From contig NZ_CP117411.1 of assembly GCF_028607085.1 (NCBI RefSeq), forward strand, positions 1,612,001 to 1,676,000: a stretch of DNA of 64,000 nt, in the 5' to 3' direction. The DNA is from Sphingomonas naphthae (GTDB taxonomy: Bacteria; Pseudomonadota; Alphaproteobacteria; Sphingomonadales; Sphingomonadaceae). Shown here one piece after another: positions 28,045-36,692 of this stretch. The position numbers were made by a program, and so were the translations under genes. Each line of letters starts with the position of its first letter. Position 1 is the first letter of the stretch. The notes beneath the pieces are model-generated. The model ran no database searches. It had not been told where the DNA came from and saw nothing but the letters and a program-made list of their open reading frames with translations.

Positions 28045-28880
28045 TCGACATGCTCACACGAACGATTGAGGCCGCCCCGGCGCGGAGCTACGATGAAGCG
28101 GGAGGGACGGAGATGCGCGTTCTGCTGGTGGACGACGAAACGCTGGCGATCGACCGGCTGCGCACCTTGCTGGCCGATGTGGAGGGCGTCACCATCGTCG
28201 GCGAGGCAGGCGACGGCGAGAGCGCGCTGGCGCTGATCGGCGAGACGCTGCCCGATCTGGTCATCCTCGACGTGCAGATGCCGGGCCGCAACGGGCTGCG
28301 CACGGCGGGCGCGATCACCGTCGATCCCGCGCCCGAGATCGTCTTCATCACCGCGCACGAACATTATGCGCCCGACGCCTTCGATCTGGACGCGGCGGAT
28401 TATATCCTGAAGCCCGTCCGCTTCGAGCGGCTGCGCCAGGCGATCGATCGCGCGCGCAAGCGGCGGATGCTCAACCGGACGGCGGATCGGGTGGAGGCGC
28501 TGGAGAGCCAGCTGGCGGCGCTGCGCGGCGGTGCGGTGGCCGGGGGCGGCGATCCGGAGTTCTGGGTGCCCAGCCGCCATGGCCAGGTGCGGGTGCCGCT
28601 GGAATCGATCGACTGGATCGAGGCGGCGCGCGATTACGTGCTGCTCCACACCGCGCTGCGCAGCTTCATGCTGCGGACGACGATGACGGCGCTGGAGGAG
28701 AAATTGACGGGCACGCCGCTGGTGCGGGTGCATCGCTCGGCCTTCGTGCGGCCGGCGCGGGTGAGCGAGGTGCGGCGCGACGGCCGCTCGGTCACCCTGA
28801 TGCTGGCGGACGGCGCCAGCGTGCAGGTCGGGCCGAGCTATGTCTCGACGATCGAGACGGTGCTCGGCCTTTCCCGGTAG
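28041..28880 (+). CDS. LytTR-family response regulator
   Basis: Receiver domain followed by a LytTR DNA-binding domain. The acidic pair is D-D-E in V-L-L-V-D-D-E, the phospho-acceptor Asp lies in V-I-L-D-V-Q-M-P, and K-P ends the receiver. The C-terminal half shows I-D-W-I-E-A-A-R-D-Y-V and V-R-V-H-R-S-A-F-V typical of LytTR. Two starts are plausible: ATG 28041, overlapping the kinase stop with GGAGG upstream, and ATG 28113, also with GGAGGG upstream. The later start puts the phospho-Asp at residue 53, the usual position. Confidence 0.88.
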   Translation: MIDMLTRTIEAAPARSYDEAGGTEMRVLLVDDETLAIDRLRTLLADVEGVTIVGEAGDGESALALIGETLPDLVILDVQMPGRNGLRTAGAITVDPAPEIVFITAHEHYAPDAFDLDAADYILKPVRFERLRQAIDRARKRRMLNRTADRVEALESQLAALRGGAVAGGGDPEFWVPSRHGQVRVPLESIDWIEAARDYVLLHTALRSFMLRTTMTALEEKLTGTPLVRVHRSAFVRPARVSEVRRDGRSVTLMLADGASVQVGPSYVSTIETVLGLSR

Positions 28881-28893
28881 AGACCACGCGCGA

Positions 28894-28989
28894 TCAGGCT
28901 GGGAGCGAGACCGAGGCGTTGATGAGCATGGCGGCGAAGAAGAGGGCGGCGATCACGCTCATGGCGCGGCTGATGATGGTGTCGGTCAT
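28894..28989 (-). CDS. 31-residue single-pass membrane protein (small ORF)
   Basis: M-T-D-T-I-I-S-R then a hydrophobic stretch (about residues 9-30) ending in a TGA at 28894. A strong ribosome site AAGGAA stands 6 bases before the ATG at 28989, and the gap it occupies holds no other gene. It runs opposite to the LytTR regulator, with stops facing each other 13 bases apart. Function unknown. The strong ribosome site together with a clean membrane helix argue for a real small protein; conservation in relatives would settle it. Confidence 0.45.
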   Translation of the reverse strand: MTDTIISRAMSVIAALFFAAMLINASVSLPA

Positions 28990-29251
28990 TATCGTTTCCT
29001 TTTTAAGATGCGGCGCGTCGCTGCGCCGGCCGCTCCCTAGAGGTGCCGCCCCGTCGATGAGCGGGCGCGCCGACCGGGGTGGCGATCGCTGCGACGGGGT
29101 GGCTTCGTCGAGCCGGGATGCAGCTTCGTCGCACCGTCCCGCCGCGCGTCATGCCGGTCGCGGCGCGATGTCGGCGGCGGCCCGCCACGCCTAGATCGAC
29201 CCCAGCACCCGGAAAGCGGGTGTCGTTTCACGAATATCAAAGGGGTTGCTT

Positions 29252-29809
29252 ATGCATATTCTTCTTCTCGTCCCGGCCGCTGCGGCGGCCGCTTTCCTCG
29301 CCGCCGCGCCGGCCTCGGCCCAGGGCGTGCGCGCCGAAATTCACGGCGGCTGGGATCGGGTGTCCGGCGGCGGGCATGACGACGGCATCGTCTATGGCGT
29401 CGGCCTCGGCTACGATCATGCGATCGGCCGGAAGCTGACCCTCGGGATCGAGGCCAATGCCGACGAGAGCAGTGTCAAGGAATGCCAGTCGGCCGGCACC
29501 GTGCGCGCCTGCGCCAAGGCCGGCCGCGATCTCTCGGTGGCGGCGCGGCTGGGCCACAAGGTGAGCGAGACCGGCACGCTCTACGCGCTGGCGGGCTATA
29601 CTAACGCCCGCGTCACCGGCTCGTTGATCGCCGGCATCGTGCCGACCGCGACGCGCTTTTCGGACACTCTGGACGGCGTACGGGTCGGCGTCGGCTATGA
29701 GCAGGCGATCTCGGGCAAGCTCTACGCCAAGGCGGAATATCGCTATTCCAACTATGAGGGCGGCACCGAGCGCCACCAGTTGCTGACCGGCATCGGCGTC
29801 CGCTTCTGA
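29252..29809 (+). CDS. small outer-membrane beta-barrel protein (OmpA/OmpX-like fold)
   Basis: 185 residues with a signal peptide of about 25 residues ending A-S-A-Q. The mature part shows alternating hydrophobic/polar strands with aromatic ends (Y-G-V-G-L-G-Y, L-Y-A-L-A-G-Y, Y-A-K-A-E-Y-R-Y) and a terminal Phe (G-I-G-V-R-F), the usual signal for outer-membrane assembly. About eight strands, as in porin-family OMP_b-brl proteins. Two Cys at about 72-83 may form a disulfide in a loop. AAGGGG precedes the ATG at 29252. Adhesin or structural role inferred only. Confidence 0.8.
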   Translation: MHILLLVPAAAAAAFLAAAPASAQGVRAEIHGGWDRVSGGGHDDGIVYGVGLGYDHAIGRKLTLGIEANADESSVKECQSAGTVRACAKAGRDLSVAARLGHKVSETGTLYALAGYTNARVTGSLIAGIVPTATRFSDTLDGVRVGVGYEQAISGKLYAKAEYRYSNYEGGTERHQLLTGIGVRF

Positions 29810-29818
29810 AACCTCGGG

Positions 29819-29844
29819 CGGCCGGTCGCGCGGGCGACCGGCCG
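29819..29844. terminator. stem-loop between convergent genes
   Basis: Perfect 11-bp arms CGGCCGGTCGC (29819-29829) and GCGACCGGCCG (29834-29844) with a 4-base loop, between the barrel gene and the convergent PAS gene. No T run follows. Confidence 0.5.
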
Positions 29845-29860
29845 ATCCGTCAAGGAACGA

Positions 29861-30754
29861 TCATTCCGGCGTGACGATCACCACCGCGCCGTCGCTGGCA
29901 TGTTCCCCGCGCAATTCGGCCAGCGCGATCCGCACCGGGCGCTCGCCACCGCCATTGACCGTCAGAGCGGTCGTGAAGCTCTGCGCCGCGCCGCCGCCCA
30001 GGACCGCTTCGATCCGGTGGGCGGCATCGACCCGGCGGGCGAGCGGCAGGATATCGGTCAGGCGGGCGCGGTAGAGCGCCTCGGGCTCGAAACCCGCCAG
30101 CCGCGCCAGCGTGGCATCGACCGACACGAAGGTGCCGCGCGGCGACAGCCGGCCCCGGCCGACCCCGCTGTGCGCGGCGGCCGCCGCCGCCATCGCCGTT
30201 TCCTCCTCGGCCCGCGCCCTCTGCGCCTTCTCCTCGGTCACGTCACGGAAGAGGATCGCCGCCCCGTCGAGATAGGGCATCGTCTCGAAGCGCAGCCAGC
30301 GCCCCTCGAAGGTGAGCGAGGGCTGGTCGAACACCGCACTCTCGCCCGATTGCACCGCACGGACGATGAAGGTGTTGAGCAGGGTCCGGCCAAAATCGGT
30401 GAACAGATCGGCCAGGGTCGAGCCGACCACCTTCTGGCGTGCCAGCTTGAGATAAGAGGCACCGGCAGGATTGAGTTCGGTCACCACCAGATTGCGATCG
30501 ACGGCCATGAACCCCTGCACCAGCCGATCGAGAACGCTGCCGAGGCGGATCGAAGATGGCTCCACAATGGCACGATCGGCCTGAACCGCCCGCTGGCTCA
30601 GCTGGCTATAGTTGGAAACGGACAGGATCACGAGACGTTCGCGCCCGTGATGGGTCACGAAAATCGGCCCCGTCGCGGCTCGATCCTGCCACATCCCGAA
30701 ATGCCGAACGAATTCCGCGGACGTCACACTGGTCCGCAATGGTTCCATTTTCAC
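29861..30754 (-). CDS. Phd/YefM-like antitoxin fold fused to PAS sensor domains
   Basis: 297 residues. Residues 1-50 look like a Phd/YefM antitoxin N-terminus: V-T-S-A-E-F-V-R-H-F at the start, then P-I-F-V-T-H-H-G-R-E-R-L-V-I-L-S and a Y-S-Q-L helix. Two PAS-like regions follow (about 72-172, with V-V-T-E-L-N-P-A-G and F-R-D-V-T-E-E-K-A-Q; about 195-295). There is no kinase or output domain and no toxin gene next door. It may be a DNA-binding sensor built from an antitoxin fold (inference). GTG start with GGGAGG upstream; ATG at 30748 is alternative. Confidence 0.75.
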   Translation of the reverse strand: MKMEPLRTSVTSAEFVRHFGMWQDRAATGPIFVTHHGRERLVILSVSNYSQLSQRAVQADRAIVEPSSIRLGSVLDRLVQGFMAVDRNLVVTELNPAGASYLKLARQKVVGSTLADLFTDFGRTLLNTFIVRAVQSGESAVFDQPSLTFEGRWLRFETMPYLDGAAILFRDVTEEKAQRARAEEETAMAAAAAAHSGVGRGRLSPRGTFVSVDATLARLAGFEPEALYRARLTDILPLARRVDAAHRIEAVLGGGAAQSFTTALTVNGGGERPVRIALAELRGEHASDGAVVIVTPE

Positions 30755-30949
30755 GATAGCTCGCCCTCCCGCTGCCGTAGATTGAGAGGTGTCGGGAAAT
30801 GCTGTGAAAATGAAATATGCGGATCATCCAAATCGGACTTTTAACCGCGTAACCCGCTCGACAACGGTGTTGTTTACGTAAATGGCGGCAGAATTTGCCA
30901 ACATTACGCAAATTACATCATTTTGCCGCCACCATTAGGTAGGTTTGAC

Positions 30950-31402
30950 ATGATTACACGCGGCCTGTGGAAAACGTCCCTTGAACGCCAGGTTAACCGT
31001 GGCTCGCTTCGGCGAAACACGACTGGCGCGGCCGTTGTCGAATTCGCCCTCGTTCTGCCCCTGCTGCTCACGATCCTGTTCGCGATCGTCGTCTACGGCA
31101 CCTATTTCTGGCGCGCCCATGGCCTGCAACAGGTGGCGAACGATGCCGCGCGCGTGGCGATCGGGGGCGTGACCAAGGCGGAGCGCAAGTCGCTGGTGGA
31201 CGCCACCATCGCCAGCGAACTCCCTTCGCTCGGCGGGATCAGCACCACAACGGTTACCACCAATGTGGCGGATACCGGCGCCGTGCTGACCGTGACGCTG
31301 GCCTATAACGCGCAGGCCGATCTGGCGACGGCGGCGGGGTTCATTCCCCTGCCCTCGGCGATGATCCAGCGCGTCGCCGTGGTCCGCCTGGCCGGCCTCT
31401 GA
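30950..31402 (+). CDS. TadE-like pilus-assembly/pseudopilin protein
   Basis: 150 residues. After a basic start comes G-A-A-V-V-E-F-A-L-V-L-P-L-L-L, the TadE-type prepilin-like segment with Glu at +5 of the processing site and a single membrane helix (about 26-50). The rest is a periplasmic strand-rich part. Directly followed (3 bases) by a TadG-like gene, the usual tandem. No tad secretion ATPase or prepilin genes are in the window. An AT-rich leader (30880-30949) precedes it. Confidence 0.82.
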   Translation: MITRGLWKTSLERQVNRGSLRRNTTGAAVVEFALVLPLLLTILFAIVVYGTYFWRAHGLQQVANDAARVAIGGVTKAERKSLVDATIASELPSLGGISTTTVTTNVADTGAVLTVTLAYNAQADLATAAGFIPLPSAMIQRVAVVRLAGL

Positions 31403-31405
31403 TCG

Positions 31406-33058
31406 ATGCGTTCGCTTTGGCGGGACCGGCGTGGCGCGGTCACGATCCTCGTCGCGGTCATGCTGGTCGCCAGCATGGCGAGCCTGGCCTTCGCGGTCGA
31501 TGCCGCAACCGTCTTCGCCGATGGGCGGCGCTTGCAGGGCATCGCCGACGCCTCGGCCCTGTCCGCCGCCGCGAACATTTCGGCGCCCACCAGCGCCGTC
31601 ACCAGCACGATCAGCGACAATGGCTGGGCCAGCCGCGCGACCGCCAGCGAAGTCACCACCGGCAGCTATGACGTCAGCGCCGCCATGGCCTCGCGCTTCA
31701 CCGCCGGCGGCAGCACGCCCAATGCGGTGCGGGTAACGCTCCAGTCGGATTCTCCCCTGTTCTTCGGCAAGATCTTCGGCCGCAACAGCTTTCGTGTGTC
31801 ACGCACCGCCACCGCTACCAAGGTCGATCTCGCCTCCTTCTCGCTCGGCTCGCGCCTGGCCTCGCTCGACGGGGGTATCGCCAACGCCTTGTTGAGCGGG
31901 CTGACCGGCACCACCGTCAACCTCACCCTGATGGATTATCAGGCGCTGGTCGATGCCGACATCGATCTGCTCGCTTTCAGCAAGATCCTCCAGACGCAGC
32001 TGTCCGCGCAGGCGATGACGTTCGAACAGACGCTGGCGATCAGCAACAGTGTCGGCAACACGCTGGGCGCCATCGCCAGCACGCTCGATGCGCAGGGCTC
32101 GACGACCGCCGCCGCCGCCGTCCGCAAGATCGTGCCCTCCACCATCGGCATGAGCGCCACCTCGCTCTCGGCGCTCATCTCGCTCGGGCCGATCGGCAAG
32201 CAGGATCATGCCGCCCCCGGCGCGCCGATCAATGCCAACAGCTGGGATCTGATCCAGGCGCTGCTGCAAACCTCGGGCGGGCCGCGCCAGATCACCGCCA
32301 ATCTCGGCACCGGCATCCCCGGCCTCGCCAATGTGAAGCTGTATATCGCGATCGGCGACCGGATGGTGAATTCGCCCTGGCTCACCGTCACCAACAGCGG
32401 CACCACCGTGATCCGCACCAGCCAGACGCGCATCTATCTCGACACCAACGTGCTGTCGGTCGGCCTGCTGTCGTCGCTCTACAATGTCGCCAGCATCCGC
32501 CTGCCGCTCTATGTCGAGCTGGCCGAGGCGCAGGCCAAGCTCTCCACCCTGAGCTGCGTCAGCGGCTCCAAGACGGCGGCCTTGCTGGTCAAGCCTGGCA
32601 TCGGCCACGCCTCGATCGCCGAAGTGCCGACCACCCCGGCATCGACCTTCACCAACCAGACCGTCGCCTTGCCCGAAACGCCGGCGGCCGCGATCAACCT
32701 GCTGCTGCTGACCGTCACGATCAATGCCCGCACCGATCTGTCCTCGCAGAACTGGCAGACCGTGCCCTTCACCAACGCCGAGATCAGCGCCCAGACGGTC
32801 AAGACCGTTACCGCCACCGGCGCCATCACCGCGCTCGCCACATCGCTCACCAAGAGCCTGTCGATCGGCGTGCAACTGGGCGCGCTCAAGCTGCCGAGCC
32901 TCACGGTCGGCGCTCTGGTCGGCGACCTGCTGGAGGCCGCCGGGCCGCCGCTCGACGCGGTGCTGGGCTCGGTCACCAATTTGCTGGGCATCCGGCTGGG
33001 GCAGGCGGACGTGCGGATCAACGGGGTGCGCTGCGGGGTGCCTTCGCTGGTGGCGTAA
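31406..33058 (+). CDS. TadG-like protein with N-terminal membrane helix
   Basis: 550 residues. The N-terminus R-R-G-A-V-T-I-L-V-A-V-M-L and the following helix with A-V-D-A-A-T-V-F-A-D-G-R-R-L-Q-G-I-A-D-A-S-A-L-S-A-A are the hallmark of TadG/TadE-type minor pilins. The long Thr/Ser/Ala-rich remainder has no metal-ion adhesion motif (no D-x-S-x-S) that I can see, so it is a TadG variant without an obvious vWA domain. Probably extracytoplasmic and anchored. Co-transcribed with the TadE-like gene. Confidence 0.75.
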   Translation: MRSLWRDRRGAVTILVAVMLVASMASLAFAVDAATVFADGRRLQGIADASALSAAANISAPTSAVTSTISDNGWASRATASEVTTGSYDVSAAMASRFTAGGSTPNAVRVTLQSDSPLFFGKIFGRNSFRVSRTATATKVDLASFSLGSRLASLDGGIANALLSGLTGTTVNLTLMDYQALVDADIDLLAFSKILQTQLSAQAMTFEQTLAISNSVGNTLGAIASTLDAQGSTTAAAAVRKIVPSTIGMSATSLSALISLGPIGKQDHAAPGAPINANSWDLIQALLQTSGGPRQITANLGTGIPGLANVKLYIAIGDRMVNSPWLTVTNSGTTVIRTSQTRIYLDTNVLSVGLLSSLYNVASIRLPLYVELAEAQAKLSTLSCVSGSKTAALLVKPGIGHASIAEVPTTPASTFTNQTVALPETPAAAINLLLLTVTINARTDLSSQNWQTVPFTNAEISAQTVKTVTATGAITALATSLTKSLSIGVQLGALKLPSLTVGALVGDLLEAAGPPLDAVLGSVTNLLGIRLGQADVRINGVRCGVPSLVA

Positions 33059-33082
33059 CCCCTGGAGCCCGCCTCAAAACGC

Positions 33083-33166
33083 CCGTTCGTCCCGAGCGAA
33101 GTCGAGGGGCGTGCCCCGCGCGCTGCGCCCAGCCTCCCGTCCCTCGACTTCGCTCGGGACGAACGG
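33083..33166. repeat. long intergenic inverted repeat (REP-like)
   Basis: Left arm CCGTTCGTCCCGAGCGAAG (33083-33101) continuing GTCGAGGG; the right arm mirrors it (about 33140-33166), giving roughly 25 paired bases around a 31-base GC-rich loop. It lies between the TadG-like gene and ku. Its sequence is unrelated to the 11834/13231 pair, so it is a second REP family. Confidence 0.7.
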
Positions 33167-33233
33167 ACGGGGGGTGGGGGAACCCTCCCCCCTCTCGCGC
33201 TTTGAATCGCCTTCGCAACGAAGGATGGCGATC

Positions 33234-34145
33234 ATGGCGGCACGACCCTATTGGCAAGGCCAGATCCGCCTCGCGCTGGTCTCGATCCCGGTGCAGATCT
33301 ATTCCGCCACCAAGAGCGGCGCGACGGTCGCCTTCCACCAGATCCACGAACCCTCCGGCAAGCGGATCAAATATGAGAAGGTCGTGCCCGGCATCGGCCC
33401 GGTCGACCCTGACGAAATCCTGAAGGGCTATGAGTTCGAGAAGGGTCATTACGTCCTGCTCGACGAGGACGAGATCGCGGCGGTCAAGCTGGAGAGCAAG
33501 AAGACGCTCGAGCTGACCCAGTTCGTCGATTATGATTCGATCGACCCGATCTATTACGACAAGCCTTATTATGTCGTGCCGGCCGACGATCTGGCCGAGG
33601 AGGCGTTCGTCGTGCTGCGCGAGGCGCTGCGCAAGACGCGCAAGATCGGCATGGGCCAGCTGGCGCTGCGCGGCCGCGAATATGTCGTCAGCCTGAAACC
33701 CTGCGGGCGCGGGCTGGTGCTGGAGACGTTGCGCTATTCGGACGAGGTCCACCGCGCTTCCGGCTATTTCCGCGACATCGGCGACACCAAGCCCGAGGAG
33801 GATCTGCTCGATCTGGCAACGACGCTGATCGACAAGAAGGCCGGCAAGTTCGACGCCGCCCATTTCCACGATCGCTATATCGACGCGCTCAAGGAGCTGA
33901 TCGAGCGCAAGCGCAAGGGCCGCACGATCGAGACCGACGAGGAGGATGCCAAGCCGGCGGCGCGCGGCGGCAACGTCGTCGACCTGATGGCGGCGCTCAA
34001 GAAGTCGCTCGAGAAGGGCAACGCCAAGGAGGCGCCCGCCGCCAAGGCCCCGGCCAGGAAGGCCGCGCCGAAGAAGCCCGCCAATGACACGACCACCACC
34101 CGTAAGGCGCCCGCCAAGAAGGCGCCGGCGCGCAAGCGGGCCTGA
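33234..34145 (+). CDS. ku: DNA end-binding protein Ku
   Basis: Bacterial Ku, the homodimeric ring that binds double-strand ends in non-homologous end joining. 303 residues. R-P-Y-W-Q-G-Q-I-R-L-A-L-V-S-I-P-V at the start, H-Q-I-H-E-P-S-G-K-R-I, and K-R-K-G-R at the end of the core are family features. The last ~50 residues are a Lys/Ala/Pro tail resembling histone H1-like tails, which in other Ku proteins aids DNA binding and LigD recruitment. The start at 33234 has GAAGG 9 bases upstream; ATG 33225 overlaps that site. ligD follows after 2 bases. Confidence 0.93.
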   Translation: MAARPYWQGQIRLALVSIPVQIYSATKSGATVAFHQIHEPSGKRIKYEKVVPGIGPVDPDEILKGYEFEKGHYVLLDEDEIAAVKLESKKTLELTQFVDYDSIDPIYYDKPYYVVPADDLAEEAFVVLREALRKTRKIGMGQLALRGREYVVSLKPCGRGLVLETLRYSDEVHRASGYFRDIGDTKPEEDLLDLATTLIDKKAGKFDAAHFHDRYIDALKELIERKRKGRTIETDEEDAKPAARGGNVVDLMAALKKSLEKGNAKEAPAAKAPARKAAPKKPANDTTTTRKAPAKKAPARKRA

Positions 34146-34147
34146 TC

Positions 34148-36646
34148 GTGGCGAAGGCGGCGGCCCCGGCGGGCGACGATCCGCTGGCGCGCTACAATGC
34201 CAAGCGCGATTTCAGCCGCACGAAGGAGCCGGCGGGACAGCGCGGCGAGACGCCCGACAGCCACCTCTTCATGGTGCAGAAGCATGACGCGACCCGGCTG
34301 CACTGGGACTTCCGGCTCGAGCTGGAGGGCGTGCTCAAGAGCTGGGCGGTGACGCGCGGGCCGAGCCTCGATCCCGACGACAAGCGCCTTGCCGTCCGCA
34401 CCGAGGATCACCCCCTCTCCTACGCCACCTTCGAGGGGACGATCCCCAAGGGCGAATATGGCGGCGGCACGGTGATGCTGTGGGATCGCGGCACCTGGAC
34501 GCCTTTGCCCGGCAAGGACCCCATCAAGACGCTCGCCGAGGGCCACCTCCACTTCACGCTCGATGGCGAGCGGATGAAGGGCGAATGGATCATGGTCCGC
34601 CTGAAACCGCGCGGGCGCGAGAAGGCCGAGAACTGGCTGCTGCGGAAGGTTGCGGACGATTTCGCCGGCGGGTCGGACGATCTGGTAGGCCAGGCCATCA
34701 CCAGCGTCGAAACCGGTCGTACGATGGCCGAGATCGCGGGGGGCGAAGAACCCAAGGTCGCGAAGCGCAGGCCGGCCGCCGCGAAGAAGGCCGCCCCTGC
34801 CAAGGCGTCCAGGGGCAAGCTCCCCACCTTCCGCGAACCGCAACTGGCCACCTTGGTCGATGCCGTCCCCGCCGGATCGGGCTGGATCCACGAGGTGAAG
34901 TATGACGGCTATCGCACCCTGATCGGCGTCGGCGGCGGCAAGGCCAAGGCGTGGACGCGCACCGGGCTCGACTGGTCGGATCGCTTCGCCGGCGTGGTCG
35001 AGGCGGCGGCCGCCCTCCCCGGATCGGCGCTGATCGATGGCGAAGTGGTGGCAATGGACGCCAACGGCCACCCCAGCTTCCAGCGATTGCAGGCCGCGCT
35101 GAAGGATGGCGGCACCGGCGCGCTCCACTATTTCGCCTTCGACCTGCTGGAGCAGGACGGTGAGGATCTGACGTCGCTGCCCAACACCGAGCGCAAGGCG
35201 CGGCTGGCGGCGCTGCTGCACGACGCCCCCGAACCACTCCATTATGCCGAGCATGTCACCGGATCGGGCGAGGCGATGTTTTCGGGAATCTGCGCCGAGG
35301 GGCTGGAAGGCATCATCTCCAAGCGCGCCGACGCCCCCTATCGCACCGGCCGCCGCAGCCCGGCCTGGGTGAAGGTGAAATGCACCCGCCGGCAGGAATT
35401 CGTGATCGTCGGCTGGACGCCCTCCGACAAGGCGCGCGGCTTCCGCAGCCTGCTGCTTGGGCTGCATGAGGATGGCCGGCTGCGCTACGCCGGCAAGGTC
35501 GGCACCGGTTTCAACGCGGCGCTGATGGACGATCTGCTCGCCCGGATGAAGCCGCTCGAGCGCAAGACCGCCCCGGTCGAGGCCCCCCGCGCGGCGGTGC
35601 GCGGGGCGCATTGGGTAACGCCGAAGCTCGTCGCCGAGGTCGCCTTCGCCGAATTCACCGAAGAGGGCGTGCTGCGCCACGCCAGCTTCCTCGGTCTGCG
35701 CGAGGACAAGCCCGCAGGCGACGTCACCGAGGAGAAAGCCGCCCCCGCCGCCAAGGCCACCAAACGCGCCAAGGCCGCCACGCAGGCCCCAGCCGGCATC
35801 ACCAGCCCCGATCGGGTGATCGACCCCGACAGCGGCATCACCAAGGGCCAGCTCGCGGCTTATTATGCCGAGGTCGCCGAGCCGCTGTTGGCATGGCTCT
35901 CCCGCCGCCCTGTCAGCCTCGTCCGCTGCCCCCAGGGCCGCGCCAAACATTGCTTCTTCCAGAAGCATGACAGCGGCAGCTTTGGCGATCATGTCCACCA
36001 CGTCCCCATCCGCGAGAAGGACGGATCGACCGAACCCTATCTCTACGTCGACGATGCCGAAGGGATGATGGCCTGCGTGCAGATGGGCACGATCGAATTT
36101 CACGGCTGGGGATCGATGATCGAGGCTGTAGAGGCCCCCGACCGGATGGTCTTCGATCTCGATCCCGATGAGGGGCTGGGCTTCGAGGCGGTGAAGCACG
36201 CCGCCTTCCTGCTGCGCGACGAACTCGCCGGGCTCGGCCTGAAGAGCTGGCCGCTGCTGTCGGGCGGCAAGGGCGTGCATGTCGTGGTGCCGCTGGATGC
36301 GTCGGCCGAATGGCCGGCGGTGAAGGATTTCGCCAGCCGCTTCTCCCGCGCGCTGGCCGCGGCCCACCCCGATCGCTTCACCGCCAACATGAAGAAGGTG
36401 GAGCGCAAGGGCCGCATCTTCCTCGACTGGCTCCGCAACCAGCGCGGCGCCACCGCCGTCCTGCCCTACTCCGCCCGCGCCCGCGCCAACACCCCGGTCG
36501 CGGCGCCGGTGACATGGGAGGAGTTGCGCGACGTGGAGACGCCCGCGCGCTGGTCGGTGCTGGACGGCGCCGAACTGGTGAAGCGGGCTGGCAGCAAGGC
36601 GCTCAGGGGCTGGGCCGTCGCCAGACAGGCCCTGCCCGCCGCGTGA
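34148..36646 (+). CDS. ligD: ATP-dependent DNA ligase D (phosphoesterase-ligase-polymerase)
   Basis: Multifunctional end-joining ligase, 832 residues. Order: 3'-phosphoesterase (about 10-170, with K-H-D-A-T-R-L-H-W-D-F-R-L-E), a Lys/Ala linker, ATP-dependent ligase (about 225-420; E-V-K251-Y-D-G nucleophile, L-I-D-G-E-V-V-A, E-G-I-I-S-K-R, W-V-K-V-K-C), OB-fold (to about 530), second Lys/Ala linker, then an AEP-type polymerase (about 565-825) with F-D-L-D-P-D-E-G acidic pair and G-G-K-G-V-H. Starts with GTG 2 bases after ku; translational coupling is likely. Confidence 0.95.
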   Translation: MAKAAAPAGDDPLARYNAKRDFSRTKEPAGQRGETPDSHLFMVQKHDATRLHWDFRLELEGVLKSWAVTRGPSLDPDDKRLAVRTEDHPLSYATFEGTIPKGEYGGGTVMLWDRGTWTPLPGKDPIKTLAEGHLHFTLDGERMKGEWIMVRLKPRGREKAENWLLRKVADDFAGGSDDLVGQAITSVETGRTMAEIAGGEEPKVAKRRPAAAKKAAPAKASRGKLPTFREPQLATLVDAVPAGSGWIHEVKYDGYRTLIGVGGGKAKAWTRTGLDWSDRFAGVVEAAAALPGSALIDGEVVAMDANGHPSFQRLQAALKDGGTGALHYFAFDLLEQDGEDLTSLPNTERKARLAALLHDAPEPLHYAEHVTGSGEAMFSGICAEGLEGIISKRADAPYRTGRRSPAWVKVKCTRRQEFVIVGWTPSDKARGFRSLLLGLHEDGRLRYAGKVGTGFNAALMDDLLARMKPLERKTAPVEAPRAAVRGAHWVTPKLVAEVAFAEFTEEGVLRHASFLGLREDKPAGDVTEEKAAPAAKATKRAKAATQAPAGITSPDRVIDPDSGITKGQLAAYYAEVAEPLLAWLSRRPVSLVRCPQGRAKHCFFQKHDSGSFGDHVHHVPIREKDGSTEPYLYVDDAEGMMACVQMGTIEFHGWGSMIEAVEAPDRMVFDLDPDEGLGFEAVKHAAFLLRDELAGLGLKSWPLLSGGKGVHVVVPLDASAEWPAVKDFASRFSRALAAAHPDRFTANMKKVERKGRIFLDWLRNQRGATAVLPYSARARANTPVAAPVTWEELRDVETPARWSVLDGAELVKRAGSKALRGWAVARQALPAA

Positions 36647-36692
36647 TGGCAAACGGGATGATCTTCAGGAAGGATCGGTTAGTAGGGGCGCC

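Noticed and set aside
33875-36652. 925-codon open frame antisense to ligD
   Set aside because: LigD has complete catalytic motifs; the antisense product is Gly/Ala/Leu-rich without recognisable domains.
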